NCBI GenBank assembly: GCA_030340625.1
Contig: JAOPHQ010002846.1
Location: forward strand, 457,437-521,436
Direction of reading: 5' to 3'
Source of the DNA: Merluccius polli
Lineage: Eukaryota > Chordata > Actinopteri > Gadiformes > Merlucciidae
Length of the DNA stretch: 64,000 bases
The position numbers and the translations under genes are program-made. The notes beneath the pieces were generated by a model. That model was not told the DNA's origin, did no database searches, and was given only the letters and a program-made list of their open reading frames with translations. Shown piece by piece: positions 39,102 through 50,872 of this stretch. Within the stretch, counting starts at the first letter, position 1; each line of letters begins with the position of its first letter.

Positions 39102-39735
39102 TAGTGGTGGGCCGTTATCGGCGTTAACGCTCTGCGATAACGCGAGACTCTTATCGCGCGATAAAAAAATTATCACCGTTAATCTATTCTCAAAGATGGG
39201 TTGGGAGCTGGGTCTATACCGGATTTCCACCAAGGAAGGTAAGCGCCGCGGAACGGCTGCGCTGCGGAACGGCTGCGTCCTCTGCCCGGCGACCCCCCCC
39301 CCCCCCCGTCGGTCGTAGGTCTGGGCAGTGGCGCCTTAATGCACGGGCTAAGGCCCCTAAAAATATATGATATATGATATATGAAAAAAGATGATAAACG
39401 TCCGTATTCGCGGTGTCATTACTGACCCCCCCCCCCGTCAACAATCGTGCACCTCTCCCCCTCTGGTCAACAATCGCGCACCTCTCCCCCTCCGGTCAAC
39501 AATCGCGCACCTCCCCACCCCAGTCAACAATTGCGCACCTCTCCCCCTCTGGTCAACAATCGCGCACCCCCCCCCTCCCCCGTCAACAATCGCGCAGACG
39601 TATTTTTACTCATTATTTAGGTAGCACACGCATATTATGAATGCCTTCGTCAAATGAGCCATTTTAATCTAGATTAATTCCAAGATTACAGTTAGATTAA
39701 TCTAGATTAAAGAAATGAATCTATGCCCACCACTA
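39102..39735. mobile_element. 634-bp hAT-like MITE nested in the outer element
   Basis: Termini TAGTGGTGGGC on both ends (reversed on the right). The 8-bp duplication atatatat is at 39094-39101 on the left; on the right it is seen once the Tc1 insertion that splits it is removed (39736-39740 plus 40952-40954). It carries a GC-rich segment and a 29-bp tandem array at 39437-39597. Confidence 0.8.
39437..39597. repeat. six-unit tandem array, period 28-30 bp
   Basis: Unit starts at 39437, 39466, 39495, 39523, 39552 and 39582, each beginning gtcaacaat(c/t)g(c/t)gca and separated by C/T-rich spacers of nearly equal length. It lies inside a MITE. Confidence 0.9.
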
Positions 39736-39740
39736 ATATA

Positions 39741-40949
39741 CACTCACCGGCCACTTTATTAGGTACACCTTGCTAGTACCGGGTTGGACCCCCTTTTGCC
39801 TTCAGAACTGCCTTAATCCTTCGTGGCACAGATTCAACAAGGTACTGGAAACATTCCTCAGAGAGTTTGGTCCATATTGACATGATAGCATCACGCAGTT
39901 GCTGCAGATTTGTCGGCTGCACATCCATGATGCGAATCTCCCGTTCCACCACATCCCAAAGGTGCTCTATTGGATTGAGATCTGGTGACTGTGGAGGCCA
40001 TTTGAGTACAGTGAACTCATTGTCATGTTCAAGAAACCAGTCTGAGATGATTCGCGCTTTATGACATGGCGCGTTATCCTGCTGGAAGTAGCCATCAGAA
40101 GATGGGTACACTGTGGTCATAAAGGGATGGACATGGTCAGCAACAATACTCAGGTAGTCTGTGGCTTTGACACGATGCTCAATTGGTACTAATAAGCCAG
40201 GAAAATATCCCCCACACCATTACACCACCACCACCAGCCTGAACCGTTGATACAAGGCAGGATGGATCCATGCTTTCATGTTGTTGACGCCAAATTCTGA
40301 CCCTACCATCCGAATGTCGCAGCAGAAATCGAGACTCATCAGACCAGGCAACGTTTTTCCAATCTTCGATTGTCCAATTTTGGTGAGCCTGTGCGAATTG
40401 TAGCCTCAGTTTCCTGTTCTTAGCTGACAGGAGTGGCACCCGGTGTGGTCTTCTGCTGCTGTAGCCCATCCGCCTCATGGTTCGACGTGTTGTGCGTTCA
40501 GAGATGCTCTTCTGCATACCTCTGTTGTAACGAGTGGTTATTTGAGTTACAGTTGCCTTTCTATCAGCTCGAACCAGTCTGGCCATTCTCCTCTGACCTC
40601 TAGCATCAACAAGGCATTTGCGCCCACAGAACTGCCGCTCACTGGATATTTTCTCTTTTTCGGACCATTCTCTGTAAACCCTAGAGATGGTTGTGCGTGA
40701 AAATCCCAGTAGATCAGCAGTCTCTGAAATACTCAGACCAGCCCGTCTGGCACCAACAACCATGCCACGTTCAAAGTCACTTAAATCACCTTTCTTCCCC
40801 ATTCTGATGCTCGGTTTGAACTGCAGCAGATCGTCCTGACCATGTCTACATGCCTAAATGCATTGAGTTGCTGCCATGTGATTGGCTGATTAGAAATTTG
40901 CGTTAACGAGCAGTTGGACAGGTGTACCTAATAAAGTGGCCGGTGAGTG
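39741..40949 (-). mobile_element. 1.2-kb Tc1/mariner-type transposon
   Basis: Perfect 30-bp inverted termini (CACTCACCGGCCACTTTATT then aggtacacct), flanked by TA dinucleotides (39739-39740, 40950-40951). One transposase gene fills most of the inside on the minus strand. The insertion sits inside the 8-bp target duplication of the neighbouring MITE. Confidence 0.95.
39773..40802 (-). pseudogene. Tc1-like transposase, broken by one small deletion/frameshift
   Basis: Starts MGKKGDLSDFERGMVVGARR (40802), a paired-like helix-turn-helix DNA-binding N-terminus (about residues 10-110), followed by the catalytic core: WSDES (first Asp), FQQDNAPCH (second Asp) and LNPIEHLWD (Glu). The second Asp and the Glu are separated by 36 residues. 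The reading frame is lost near 40175-40190, where about a dozen bases after GIFSW appear to be missing compared with relatives; it resumes as VPIEHRV and continues to the stop near 39773. Everything else reads through, so the copy is young but probably non-autonomous. Confidence 0.93.
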
Positions 40950-41300
40950 TATATACATATATACTTTTTTTTTTTTTCTTTCTTTTCCAGCATTGACGGC
41001 ATTGTTAGACTACCGAGTCTTGATCGGTAAAGATCCACAGATCATTGGTTTTATGTCATTTACATTTTTTAATTCTTCTTTAAAAAGATTTTTAAAAGGC
41101 TACATACACCATATCTCTCTTCAACAAACTATTACACACAAAAACAAAAATAAGAGCCACTAGATGACAGGGTCAACCAACAAAAACAGCTTTTTAAAAT
41201 GTATTTTTATCATCGATCATGCTTTTGATTTTGAAAATCGAAAAACTGAAATCTCATTTCGATCCATCTTCAACTTAAAATCAGAATCGTGACACCCCTA

Positions 41301-41945
41301 ATGAATGCCCTGGCCGCTTGGACCGCCATCAGTGCATCACAGCAACTATAAGTTCTGCTTATTGCTGCTCACTATAGGTTGCATATATTGCTATAAGATG
41401 TTAGAAGCTAAAAATAATTGTGTCTGTATTGTAAGCAGTGATTTTCTCATGAACCAAATTCTAAAAAGGGCAAAAAAGACAAACTAAGGTGACTTGACCA
41501 TTGTTGAGCACAACTCATGGTTTGACAACAATGTCAAACCAAAGGCCATACTTCAGTTTGATCGTAATTGTGTGCGAGGACGACGACCAAACCACCGGTC
41601 ACAGGTTTAAGTCTAGCAACACCTATGAATCAAAGATGGACTTGGGATGGCTTCTTCCTTCACCTGATTTCACCGATTTCAGAATTCAACAGTGAGGAGT
41701 GAGGAGCCAATAGTGCTTATAGTTCATACCATGGCATAAATAAACTCAAGAGTGATTGTCTCTTGGAAAAAAAACAAAAAAACAATTGACCCAAAAAAAC
41801 AACAACCAACAACTCAAATACCGCCTCTTTTTTTGTGGGGCCTGCAAATATGCAGACATTTTTTTCAGGTCAGCAAAAAGTTTGAACTTATTCCAGAAAT
41901 TATTCAACGATATTTCTTTTTTTTTTTTTTTTCTTTTTTTTTTAA

Positions 41946-41976
<31 letters not shown>

Positions 41977-44900
41977 GGTAGTGTTGTGAACAACATGAGA
42001 GGACTCCACAAAAATAGGCATCACTTCAGAGGGAGGGGAAATGAGAGAGAAAAGGATGCCAAGGCAGCCTTGGCATCCTTTTCTCTCTCATCCCGCACAA
42101 CTTCATATCTCATTTACCGCTTCCTCTCTTCCTCTGTCAGAGTCCCACTGATTGGCAGTAGGTCTTTTTCAGGACTGCGAGTTCGAGCCAAAGGAATTTT
42201 ACCCTCAAAGGCGCCAAGGGAAAGTGAGTGGCATCCGAAGAGATGAAGAGGTGTGTGTGTGTGTGTGGGGGGGGGGGGGGGGCAGGGACAGCAGTTGACA
42301 ACTTTGCACTATGTGTCTGGCCCCACACACAATTCTACAAGATCCCCCCCCCCCCAGCCCCTCTCCCTCTCCCTGACAGGCACACATTAAAAAACAAGTG
42401 TTCACACAGCTTGCAGTGAAGGGGTGTTTATTTTTTGATGGTACCTGACATCTCCAGCCCCTCTTTCTCGGTGACGGCTCCCCACCCCGCTCCAGAGGGG
42501 TTCGCCACACCAGGAGCCAGCAAGACCATAACACACAGAGACAGGCAGCAGGAGGAGAAAGCACAACATGTTCTCTCTCTCCCTCGCTCTCATGTCCCAT
42601 GTCCCTAAACACGCACATATTTCAAACAAAAAAGGTTTGAAGCTGCAAAGACACATTACAAACAGGCAAGCCATGTTTTACATATGCATGCTAATGTGGG
42701 TCTTCTTCCAAAATGATTAGCCTTTGTGCCGTCTCGGGCAATCAAGCACAGTTCCCGTAAATTGGGGTAATGGAAGTCTTGTGTTACACGTGGGTTAATC
42801 AACCCTAATCACATGTGTTACTAGGGAGGGCTGGCCAACAGTGTATGCATGGATTGTGAGCCCCTGAAGACTATGGAAACAGTAGGCGGTAGCCAGGGTT
42901 TTTATTGAGCGTGTATGAATCTCCTGAAAGAAGCCTTCTGGAAACACATCACCTACGGAGAGCTATTTGACCTTGGAATGTGTGTTGTGTGTGTCGTATG
43001 TGTGTGTCGTATGTGTGTGTCGTATGTGTGCGCAATGAGTTGTGCACACACTCCAGTGGCATTTATGACTTTACAAAAAAGAGGGTGTTACCAAGTCAAT
43101 ACATAACCTTCAACATAAAAGACGAGAAATTCAACAGTGAGGGTGAAAGTGGGAGCTGGCTGTGTAATTTAAGGGGCTCCTTTTTAGGATAGAAGCACCA
43201 TTGTTTTTGAATGACCTTTCATGGCAGCTTGTACTTTGCCGTTTCAAGGTAGCTAGTTCATAACACCTTGACAGATGTATAAATTGATGGAGATGGTCCA
43301 TGTCGCAAGTATAGACTTACAGTTTCTTAGTAAACATTGTGGGATTAATACAATGTGGCAAAGAAACAAAATGTATTTAGGCCAAGCTTATAGTAATTGT
43401 TCCAGCTTGTCCTTTAGCCGTGTGTCCAAAGTCTTCCATAATGGAAATGACCCTGGGTGGGTCACCCACTGGAAACATTTCCCATGGAGGAAACATCGAA
43501 CACAAATCATAAAGGAATGACTTCAGACCGCATCTCGATAAATAGCGGCCAAATTAAATTTCAGAGTAAAAAAGAAAAGAAAAAAAGATTTCCCCTTCAT
43601 TCAGTGTCAGAGTGACTCATGACGGATGACAATTTCAAGACTTTTCATAGTTTACATGGAAAGTTTCCGAAATGCGTACAAAATAAGTCTCCTTTGTATT
43701 CAACAGTGACGTGACCAGTGCATCTGTTTTTTCCATGTTTCCCTTAAAATGTCTGACTTGTAATAGACACTTGTAAGAAATCCCCTTCGGGAGATTTGGG
43801 CTTTTGCAGACACAGCAAAGACCATCCAAGGAGCAAAGCCTTCTGGTTTTACTGACCTTTCTCTCTGGACCGAGGGGCTCGTTCCTCCACACATCTCTGC
43901 TAAGCCAGTTCAAAGGGGAACATCATAAAACATTTACAGACACGAATAGAGGGGGTCTGCTGCGTTGCTGCCGCGCCGCATGACCCCAGGTTAATTCACC
44001 TAATTACCGAGCTCTTCTATCACTTTTCCAGAGGTCTCACTCCCTTTTCCTCTCATTCAGTGAAAAGGCCGCCTTGTATTTAAATTGAATGAGCACACAC
44101 ACGGGCACTCACATTCTTAAATGTAAATGTAGTGCAGTAAAATGTATTTAATGCACATAAAACTACATATTTTGAATACATCAGACAAATGTCAACATAA
44201 AAAAAGTACTATTGGACTATTTAATTGAGTTGAAAAGCAAAACAGCCTTTTTTTCCCCATCGCTAACAAGCAGTAAATCATCTACCAGTAATAATCGGAG
44301 GTTGCCATAAGGTGATCCTTTGAAGTGTTTCCTGTACACCGTAAACCAGAAACAAGGCAGTTGTGGAGATAATGAAATGACTGCTGTTAATGGAAGAGCC
44401 ATTAGCGCTGGAATGCCAGGGTTGGCCTGTAAAGTGCGGGGATCATAAAGATGTCAGATCACTGGAGTCGGGTCAAACCAGTTGACTCTAGGGACCAGCT
44501 TGTCCTTGCAGCTGATAACAAGTAACGATTGGCTGGGGGGGGGGGTGCTAATTTGCCTCAGACCCTCATCGTGTGTTTCTCATTAGCAATAGGGACCACT
44601 GGAACAGGCGAGGCCTTTATAAAAATGAATGGCCAAGGCAGGTGCGTTGCAGTCCTGCTTCTGTATTTTCTGTGCTTTACAAGGGTAATAATATGCTTTT
44701 AAGAGCTAAGAGCCCCAGCATCGGCGGGGGAAGTGTAATGATCTTCTGCTCCTGGCTATCCATCACTATCTACACTGCATTTGATAAATGATAATATCAC
44801 AGTCTCTGAATGATAGAGCACCAGCAAGTGTATCCTATTACGAACAAAGAGGAAAATTGTGCGGATTAATCAGAGTTGTTCCCCAAGCTGGCTGGAATGT

Positions 44901-45790
44901 TGTGAAACCACTAGTAGCACCACTTCCTGTTAGCGTTCCAAGACACGACACTGCCCGGCCAACGCTGCTGCACTGGTCTGGAGATAAGTCTAGCACTGGA
45001 ATGCCTCTGTTTTGAGGCCAGACTAGGGTGGATGGCCGGAGACAAGAGGACTGAAAGACATCAACATGGATGGATTTGAAAGGGGAGTAAGAAGGGCTGG
45101 GCGGTAACGGGTTAAGGCAAGAGGGTGGATGTCAAGAGGAGAGACAGAGGAAGAACGGCAGGAGAGGGCCAGTTGGAAGAAAGACGAGTGTGGGGTGCTG
45201 AACAAATAGATCAAGAAAACCCAGACAGATCCGACCTATAGTTTCCATGACATCAGTATGACAGTTACAAATACGGTCCACTAATGTATTACGGATATTA
45301 TCTACACATAAATTGTGGTCAGACGTAATGTGTCCCGGACTATCGCCAAATGGAGGTAGGGTTCTAAAGGCATGGGAGCTGTAATTTAGTTGTCTGGCAG
45401 CTATCGAGAAGCTTTTAATGCCAGGCAGGTGTGTGCATGAAGGAGAAATTAATCTATTAAATCAGTTATTTGTTAATGTTAAGTGTAAATCAGATGAATT
45501 TGTGTGTAGGGGTGAAGGACGACTCGTCTGGGCAAATGGCACACTTAAAGGAGGAGCAACCAATTAAAAAACAGACTGCCTGTGCTCTATAGTGTCTCTC
45601 TTTCTGTTCAAAATAAGGGCTTGCTCTGGCAGTGCCATCAGATGGGCCCAACAGGCTGTGTATGATCGCATCCAATATCCCTCCTGACAGGAGAGGGATT
45701 TAGATGGATACTGCTGGGGGACAGGATATGACCAGGCTGAGAGCTCAGCCTGGGCTGAGAGCTCAGCCTAGCCGTTTGCTTGCTTGACTT
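41301..45790 (-). other. ext1 intron 1, segment 2
   Basis: No exons recognised. It contains a T-run and CA run (41914-41971), a perfect palindrome (42041-42091), mixed GT/G and C-runs near 42250-42355, and mostly unique sequence from 42600 to 45790 that may include conserved non-coding elements. Confidence 0.6.
42041..42091. repeat. 51-bp perfect palindrome
   Basis: Arms 42041-42065 and 42067-42091 are exact 25-bp inverted copies around one central base (arm begins atgagagagaaaaggatgcc). The flanks are unrelated. Confidence 0.95.
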
Positions 45791-46271
45791 GTGTGCCCAC
45801 CGGCCAAATGGCTAGTTAATGTTCAAATTTGACCAGCCACTCCATAGATTACCATTATTTTTTGGGCTGGCAAGCAGGGGTTGAAATTAAGCTGTTTTAC
45901 TCGCCAAATGCGAGTAATTTTTGTATTTGTCGAGTAATTTATGAAGACCACTCGCCACTCTGGCGAGTAACCTAAAAATTCGGCGCGGTTGGGGGGGTGC
46001 GTGATTGCCGCGGACCCGGACGCGGACCCAGCACCGGACCCGCCAGCCGCGGACCCGACCGCGCAGCAACCCCCCGTCAACAATCGCGCAGCGCCCCTAT
46101 TATTGTCTAGTACAAAATCTGTTTGTCTAGTACAAATTATCATCTACTCGCCAGTTGTCTGGTAAGCCAAACATTTAGTTTCAACCCCTGCTGGCAAGTG
46201 AAGCGAATCCAACAGCCACTTGCATATTTTACCAGAATTTGGCTGGTGGCTGTTGCTAATTTTGTACCCTG
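45791..46271. mobile_element. MITE, family 'CAGGGTGCAAAATTAGC', copy 3, split by an insertion
   Basis: Left part ggccaaatggctagttaatg and right part ccagaatttggctg to gctaattttgtaccctg match copies 1 and 2. The copy is interrupted by the 316-bp element at 45875-46190. Confidence 0.65.
45875..46190. mobile_element. 316-bp hAT-like MITE inserted in copy 3
   Basis: Termini CAGGGGTTGAAA on both ends (reversed on the right). Exact 8-bp duplication ctggcaag at 45867-45874 and 46191-46198. The middle is GC-rich and ends in gtcaacaatcgcgcag (46076-46091), identical to a unit of the array at 39582. Confidence 0.88.
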
Positions 46272-49200
46272 GGTGGAGGTGAGGTGGTGAGTAATACAGC
46301 ACAATACAAAATACATATAGTTGCAGGAAAGTGGTGGGATAAAATCAGCGATACCCTTAAACTAATTTGAACCCAATCTGAAAAGATTCCACTTTTTATG
46401 AAAGCAATTGTTTGAAGGTAATGGAAAAACTGAACCTGTTTTGAGGCAACACTGTGACAGGTAGAAGAACACAGCATTAGCAAAGTCTGCTTGTCTTTAC
46501 CATATTCAGTCCTTCCCACAAATGACTAATGGAGTGCCGTCTGAGTTAGTGCTTCTAAGCTTTTAGCATGTGCCCCTGAATGCTTTCTTTGAAGGGTGCT
46601 ACAAAAGGTTTGTTGACAGAATAATAACACCAATTGCTAAATGCCTAAAACACAGCCCTTCGAGCAACAACGCAAGTTAACCTAAATCTCAATTATAGTC
46701 GACAAATACACCCTCTAGATTTGACTTCTCTTTAAATAAAAGGGGGAACAATTATACTAATGTCAGCAATATGTTAGAAAAGGTCTTGGAAAAGGAATGT
46801 AGTATACACGCTATGTTGCATGTGACTCCTTACTGAGTGTGACGTTACAGTGGCGAAAGAGCGGGAGAGATGGCTTACAAGTAGAGTGACAGAGTCATGT
46901 TTCGATGGCTGCTGAACTATTGCACTTTTATTGTTGTGTTAGTGTGTGCGTGCGGGCGTGCGTGCATGCACGCACGCACGTGTGTGTGTACATGTGACAG
47001 TTGTTACGGACGCTGCGGGGAGAATGTAGCCCAAGGAGGTCAAAATGAGTGGTGGTGGGTGGGTCGTGCATCAGTGTGTGGCATGGAGGGGGGTTATGAC
47101 ATCACAGACAGTCTGGCAATAGCACATTAGCAAATTTGCCAAAGCCAGCTTAGATGGTTTCAGCGGTCCAGATGACATGCTGTTCGACCCAGCACAGCGA
47201 CTTCTGGCACCCGACCAGTCAAAAGCAGGTCTCATCATTTTACTGTTTGGGGGGGAAAGAAAGCCCTTTTTTGCTTGTTTCTTTTGTAGAGATAAAACCC
47301 TGACAAAACATAATAATTAACAACCTAATTAACAATGTACCTTTGAGAATAGGATATAATGAATAATGATACACCATCCAAAAGCTGCATAAAACCAGCT
47401 GACAAAGTTATGGTTGATTATGAAAGAAAGTGTAAATAAAGCTGAGTTTTGCTTGGTCTCCGTTTGTTTTTAGCACTGAAGTGGCAAAAGATAATTACAC
47501 AATGACCTAGGACTAGGAACAAAGATTCTTGAGTGAACTTGACAGAGCGAGAGCGAGAGATAAATGGACAAAACAAAAGGGAAAGACCAAGATAGGACAA
47601 TGTTGAAGAAATAGAACGGTAAAGTGTAGAAGTCTAAACAACTTGACTGGAAGCACTTGGCTTGGCTGAGCCAGCAATCATACATTCAGATGGAGGCAAC
47701 AACCTCAATTTCAATGCATATTGCCTGGTGCCAAGGTTCCCAGTCTGACAGATGGACACACTGAGGATATCAACGCATGGGCCAATAGCTTTCCATTACT
47801 GTAAAGCACCCTAGTGTTGTACAGCGGAATAGAGGACTGTGCATTTCAGCCTATGTGTTTACGTTATTGGATTTCCCCCAGGAGAGACATGGCAGAAATT
47901 TCATTTTCCAACTTTAGATGCCACAATATGCAGTCGGACTTGTTGACGCAAAATAAAGCTGTATGAATTATTTGGAAAACAATGTCAGCCCCTCTCAAAC
48001 ACTCACGTTTTTCCAACAGTGCTCACTTTTGCCACAGTTATCCAGATCAATCCTACAACATCAATACTGTGGGACGTCCGTCCATAACAACTGCCATCAA
48101 AAGCAGCACTCCGGTGTCCATTTTCCTGTGTGCTAAAATAATTGATACCCTAACACACAAAAGGACCCTATCACACAAACATGCTACATGGTTTGATAGG
48201 TTAGGATTTATTAGTTCTGTTTGCCCACCCACGCGCTAGGTATTTAGTCATCTAAATTCAATCACCAGTGTGATGGCCGGGGAAGAGGGAAGTGGAGGTG
48301 AACTCGGGGGAAACCTAATCCTATACCTAAACTCATCACCTTCTCAGGCACAATGTGCTGGCTAGCATCACTCAGACTATCGCTCTAACATACAGTATCT
48401 ATGACTTCTAAATGCATTGTACAATGTATTCAAAAGGATTAGCAAATGTGCCACGGTGAGAAAGGAAAGTACAGATAATAGTCTGTTGCCTTTATTCAAC
48501 CCAATCATTTGGATGACGAATAGGCAACATGGAATCACTGCAGTAAGGACAAAGGAGAAATACATTTAAAAAGGAGCTGTATTAAGTGTATGCTGATCCA
48601 CCAGCAAATAGGTTATATTTAGAGTTCTGCATAATCCGTTGTGGTCAATGGGAGGGCAGATGGAAGAAATGCTGGGTGGAGGGGTTTGTAGCTTTGTGGG
48701 TCATCATCTCCATTTGGATGTGTTTTGTCACCTTCATCTGCATCTCCTCTTTAAATCACCGCATTACAGCATGCTTGACATAAATGTCTCCCATAGAGCA
48801 ACATACATAGAAAACTGGCACATTGTCCAAGTATTCCCACACACTTTAATCCTCGGGATGCATTGTACCACAAACCTGACACGGTTAAACTTGGCTTTTT
48901 TTCCCAGTTCATTGAATCCGAAATTTCCAGTTGGTTTCATTTCTCACTGTGCGTTTCCTTCATGGCACCTCACCTACTCCCAGGTGTATTAGGCATCTTA
49001 AAAGAGTCGAGATGCACAGTATTCTGTTCTGCTACGACTACAGTACAAAAAAGCCAATAAGACAGGGTGCCTACTGCCTGCCTTACCACATGGTTTATTA
49101 CTGTAAACTGTAACTAACTACTTCCTTGAGGGCACAAACAGGGACAGATGGACCTGATCTAAAAAATACATTAAAATAAAAAACACGCCGACTGTGACTA

Positions 49201-49711
49201 CACTTATCACCAACACCACTATTCCTCTTTGCCCTATAGAATGAGACTGCCACAGAACCCTAAAATGAAGGATGGCTGGTAATGACTTCCACAGCATGGG
49301 GCCCGGCCTACCCAGAGCAGGTAATTAGTTCTGAGCAGTGGGAAGGATCAAAGACAACACTTCCTGCTTTGCCCTCTGGCTGTGACCTCACATGGGGAAG
49401 TCACAAGACATATGGCATGTGGCAAAATGGAGGAGTACACAAATGCACTCAAGTGAAAACATGAAACCCTGAATAAGAAATCATAATAATACAAAATAAG
49501 GTATTCAAAAATATAAGGGGGGTTGGGGGTTACAAAAAATCTATCCTGTAGTTCAAATACTCAGAATAGGCCTTAAAAGACTTCCCGCTCATTTCTTTGG
49601 CAGATCTGGTCAATCAGGTGGGCATACACAAACCACACACATAATAATAATAAATGAGGGCCAGGACACAGCTTTGTTCATCATCTGGCAAAATGGCGGA
49701 CAGAGAAAGGA

Positions 49712-49796
<85 letters not shown>

Positions 49797-50496
49797 CAGA
49801 TGATCACAAGTCACTACCCAGCCAAGCAACACGGTGGCAGGTAATGTTACAGCTCAGCTTGGGTTGAGTACTACACAGCAGCTTTGTCTCCAGCCATCCA
49901 GCAAGGGATTCAGTGGTATGGCATAAAACAGCCTTCCAAGTCCTGACTGGGTCCAAATAAACTGTCCCTAAAAATCAATGGATTAGCAGATGTACTAAGG
50001 CTGATTAATATTGTACTCTAATCCCTCAGCCCCCCCCCCCCCCCATATAAAAAATACAATAACAATGTGGAGGGAGGGGGAACACATTTTTAAGGCCATT
50101 GAGTCTACACTCTCAAATAGCCCTACTACAGCTCTACATTGTCAACATGACAATGTTAAAACAGCCAGTCCCCCTGTATTAAGAAGTCATAGGGATTTGC
50201 ATGGCATCCTGTGTAGTGTGGCTCAGTTCTGCACGTAAACGTCTGCAGCATATTTCATTGTGCATAAAGGGCAACTGGGAAAGACCGACCCCCCTCCCCC
50301 CAGGTCATGTTGAGGAAGCATTTAGCCGGCACTATATTAGACAGGGCAGGGTAATGGTCCTTGTTTTGTCTGGTCACACAAATAGGGTATTTAAATGAAA
50401 CCTTTTAAACTCCCATTGCAGAATGGTATTTTTTTATTTTAACATCTCCATGACCACAACAATGAACTTAATTCTGTCTGGTGTATATTTTGATCC
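46272..50496 (-). other. ext1 intron 1, segment 3
   Basis: No exons recognised. An alternating purine-pyrimidine tract (46938-46996) and a (GT)40 run (49713-49793) are present; the rest is unassigned. Confidence 0.6.
49713..49793. repeat. (GT)40 microsatellite
   Basis: 81-bp pure GT run. Confidence 0.97.
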
Positions 50497-50504
50497 CCCC
50501 TCAC

Positions 50505-50821
50505 TTGTGCTGGGCAATATATCGATATTATACAGATATCGTGATATGAGACTAGATATCGTCTTAGATTTTGGATATCATAATATCGTGATATGGCATG
50601 TGTTGTTAAGTGTTGGCATTATGGCATTACTGTAAAGTGATGGAAAGATTTTGAAAAATACTCATTTGTCAATATGTGGTGCATATGTGGTTATTTTATA
50701 TAGACTATTTATTTATTGAATTACCAGAAAAAAAATGCTATTTTGTGATTTTTTTTTTTTAATCGAGATATTAAATTATCGATATTGGGATAGAAGATTT
50801 TGGCCATATCGCCCAGCTCTA
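50505..50821. mobile_element. 317-bp hAT-like MITE rich in ATCGATAT
   Basis: The ends share GCTGGGC(A/G)ATAT in inverted orientation. Flanks cccctcac (50497-50504) and cacctcac (50822-50829) are a 7/8 duplication. The interior has gatatcgtgatat words and no coding capacity. Confidence 0.75.
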
Positions 50822-50832
50822 CACCTCACTGT

Positions 50833-50872
50833 TGGGCTGGGCGATATGGCCAAAATCTTCTATCCCGACCCC
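50833..50872. mobile_element. inverted terminal fragment of the same MITE family
   Basis: Reads ggctgggcgatatggccaaa then atcttctatccc, the exact reverse complement of the right end of the 50505-50821 element, 12 bp away. Confidence 0.75.

Larger units (their letters stand above)
39001..41300. mobile_element. outer hAT-like element of a nested stack
   Basis: Termini AAGGGGTGTCACGATTC and, reversed, TAGGGGTGTCACGATTC. Flanks ataaatgc (38993-39000) and atgaatgc (41301-41308) are a 7/8 target duplication. Without its insertions it is about 450 bp and non-coding. It contains the elements at 39102-39735 and 39741-40949. Confidence 0.8.

Noticed and set aside
39437..39597. Regularly spaced repeats resembling a CRISPR array
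   Set aside because: The spacers are C/T-rich variants of each other, the array lies inside a MITE in a vertebrate genome, and there are no cas genes.
45727..45775. Tandem pair of aggctgagagctcagcct-like units
   Set aside because: Only two short copies; local duplication with nothing further to support function.
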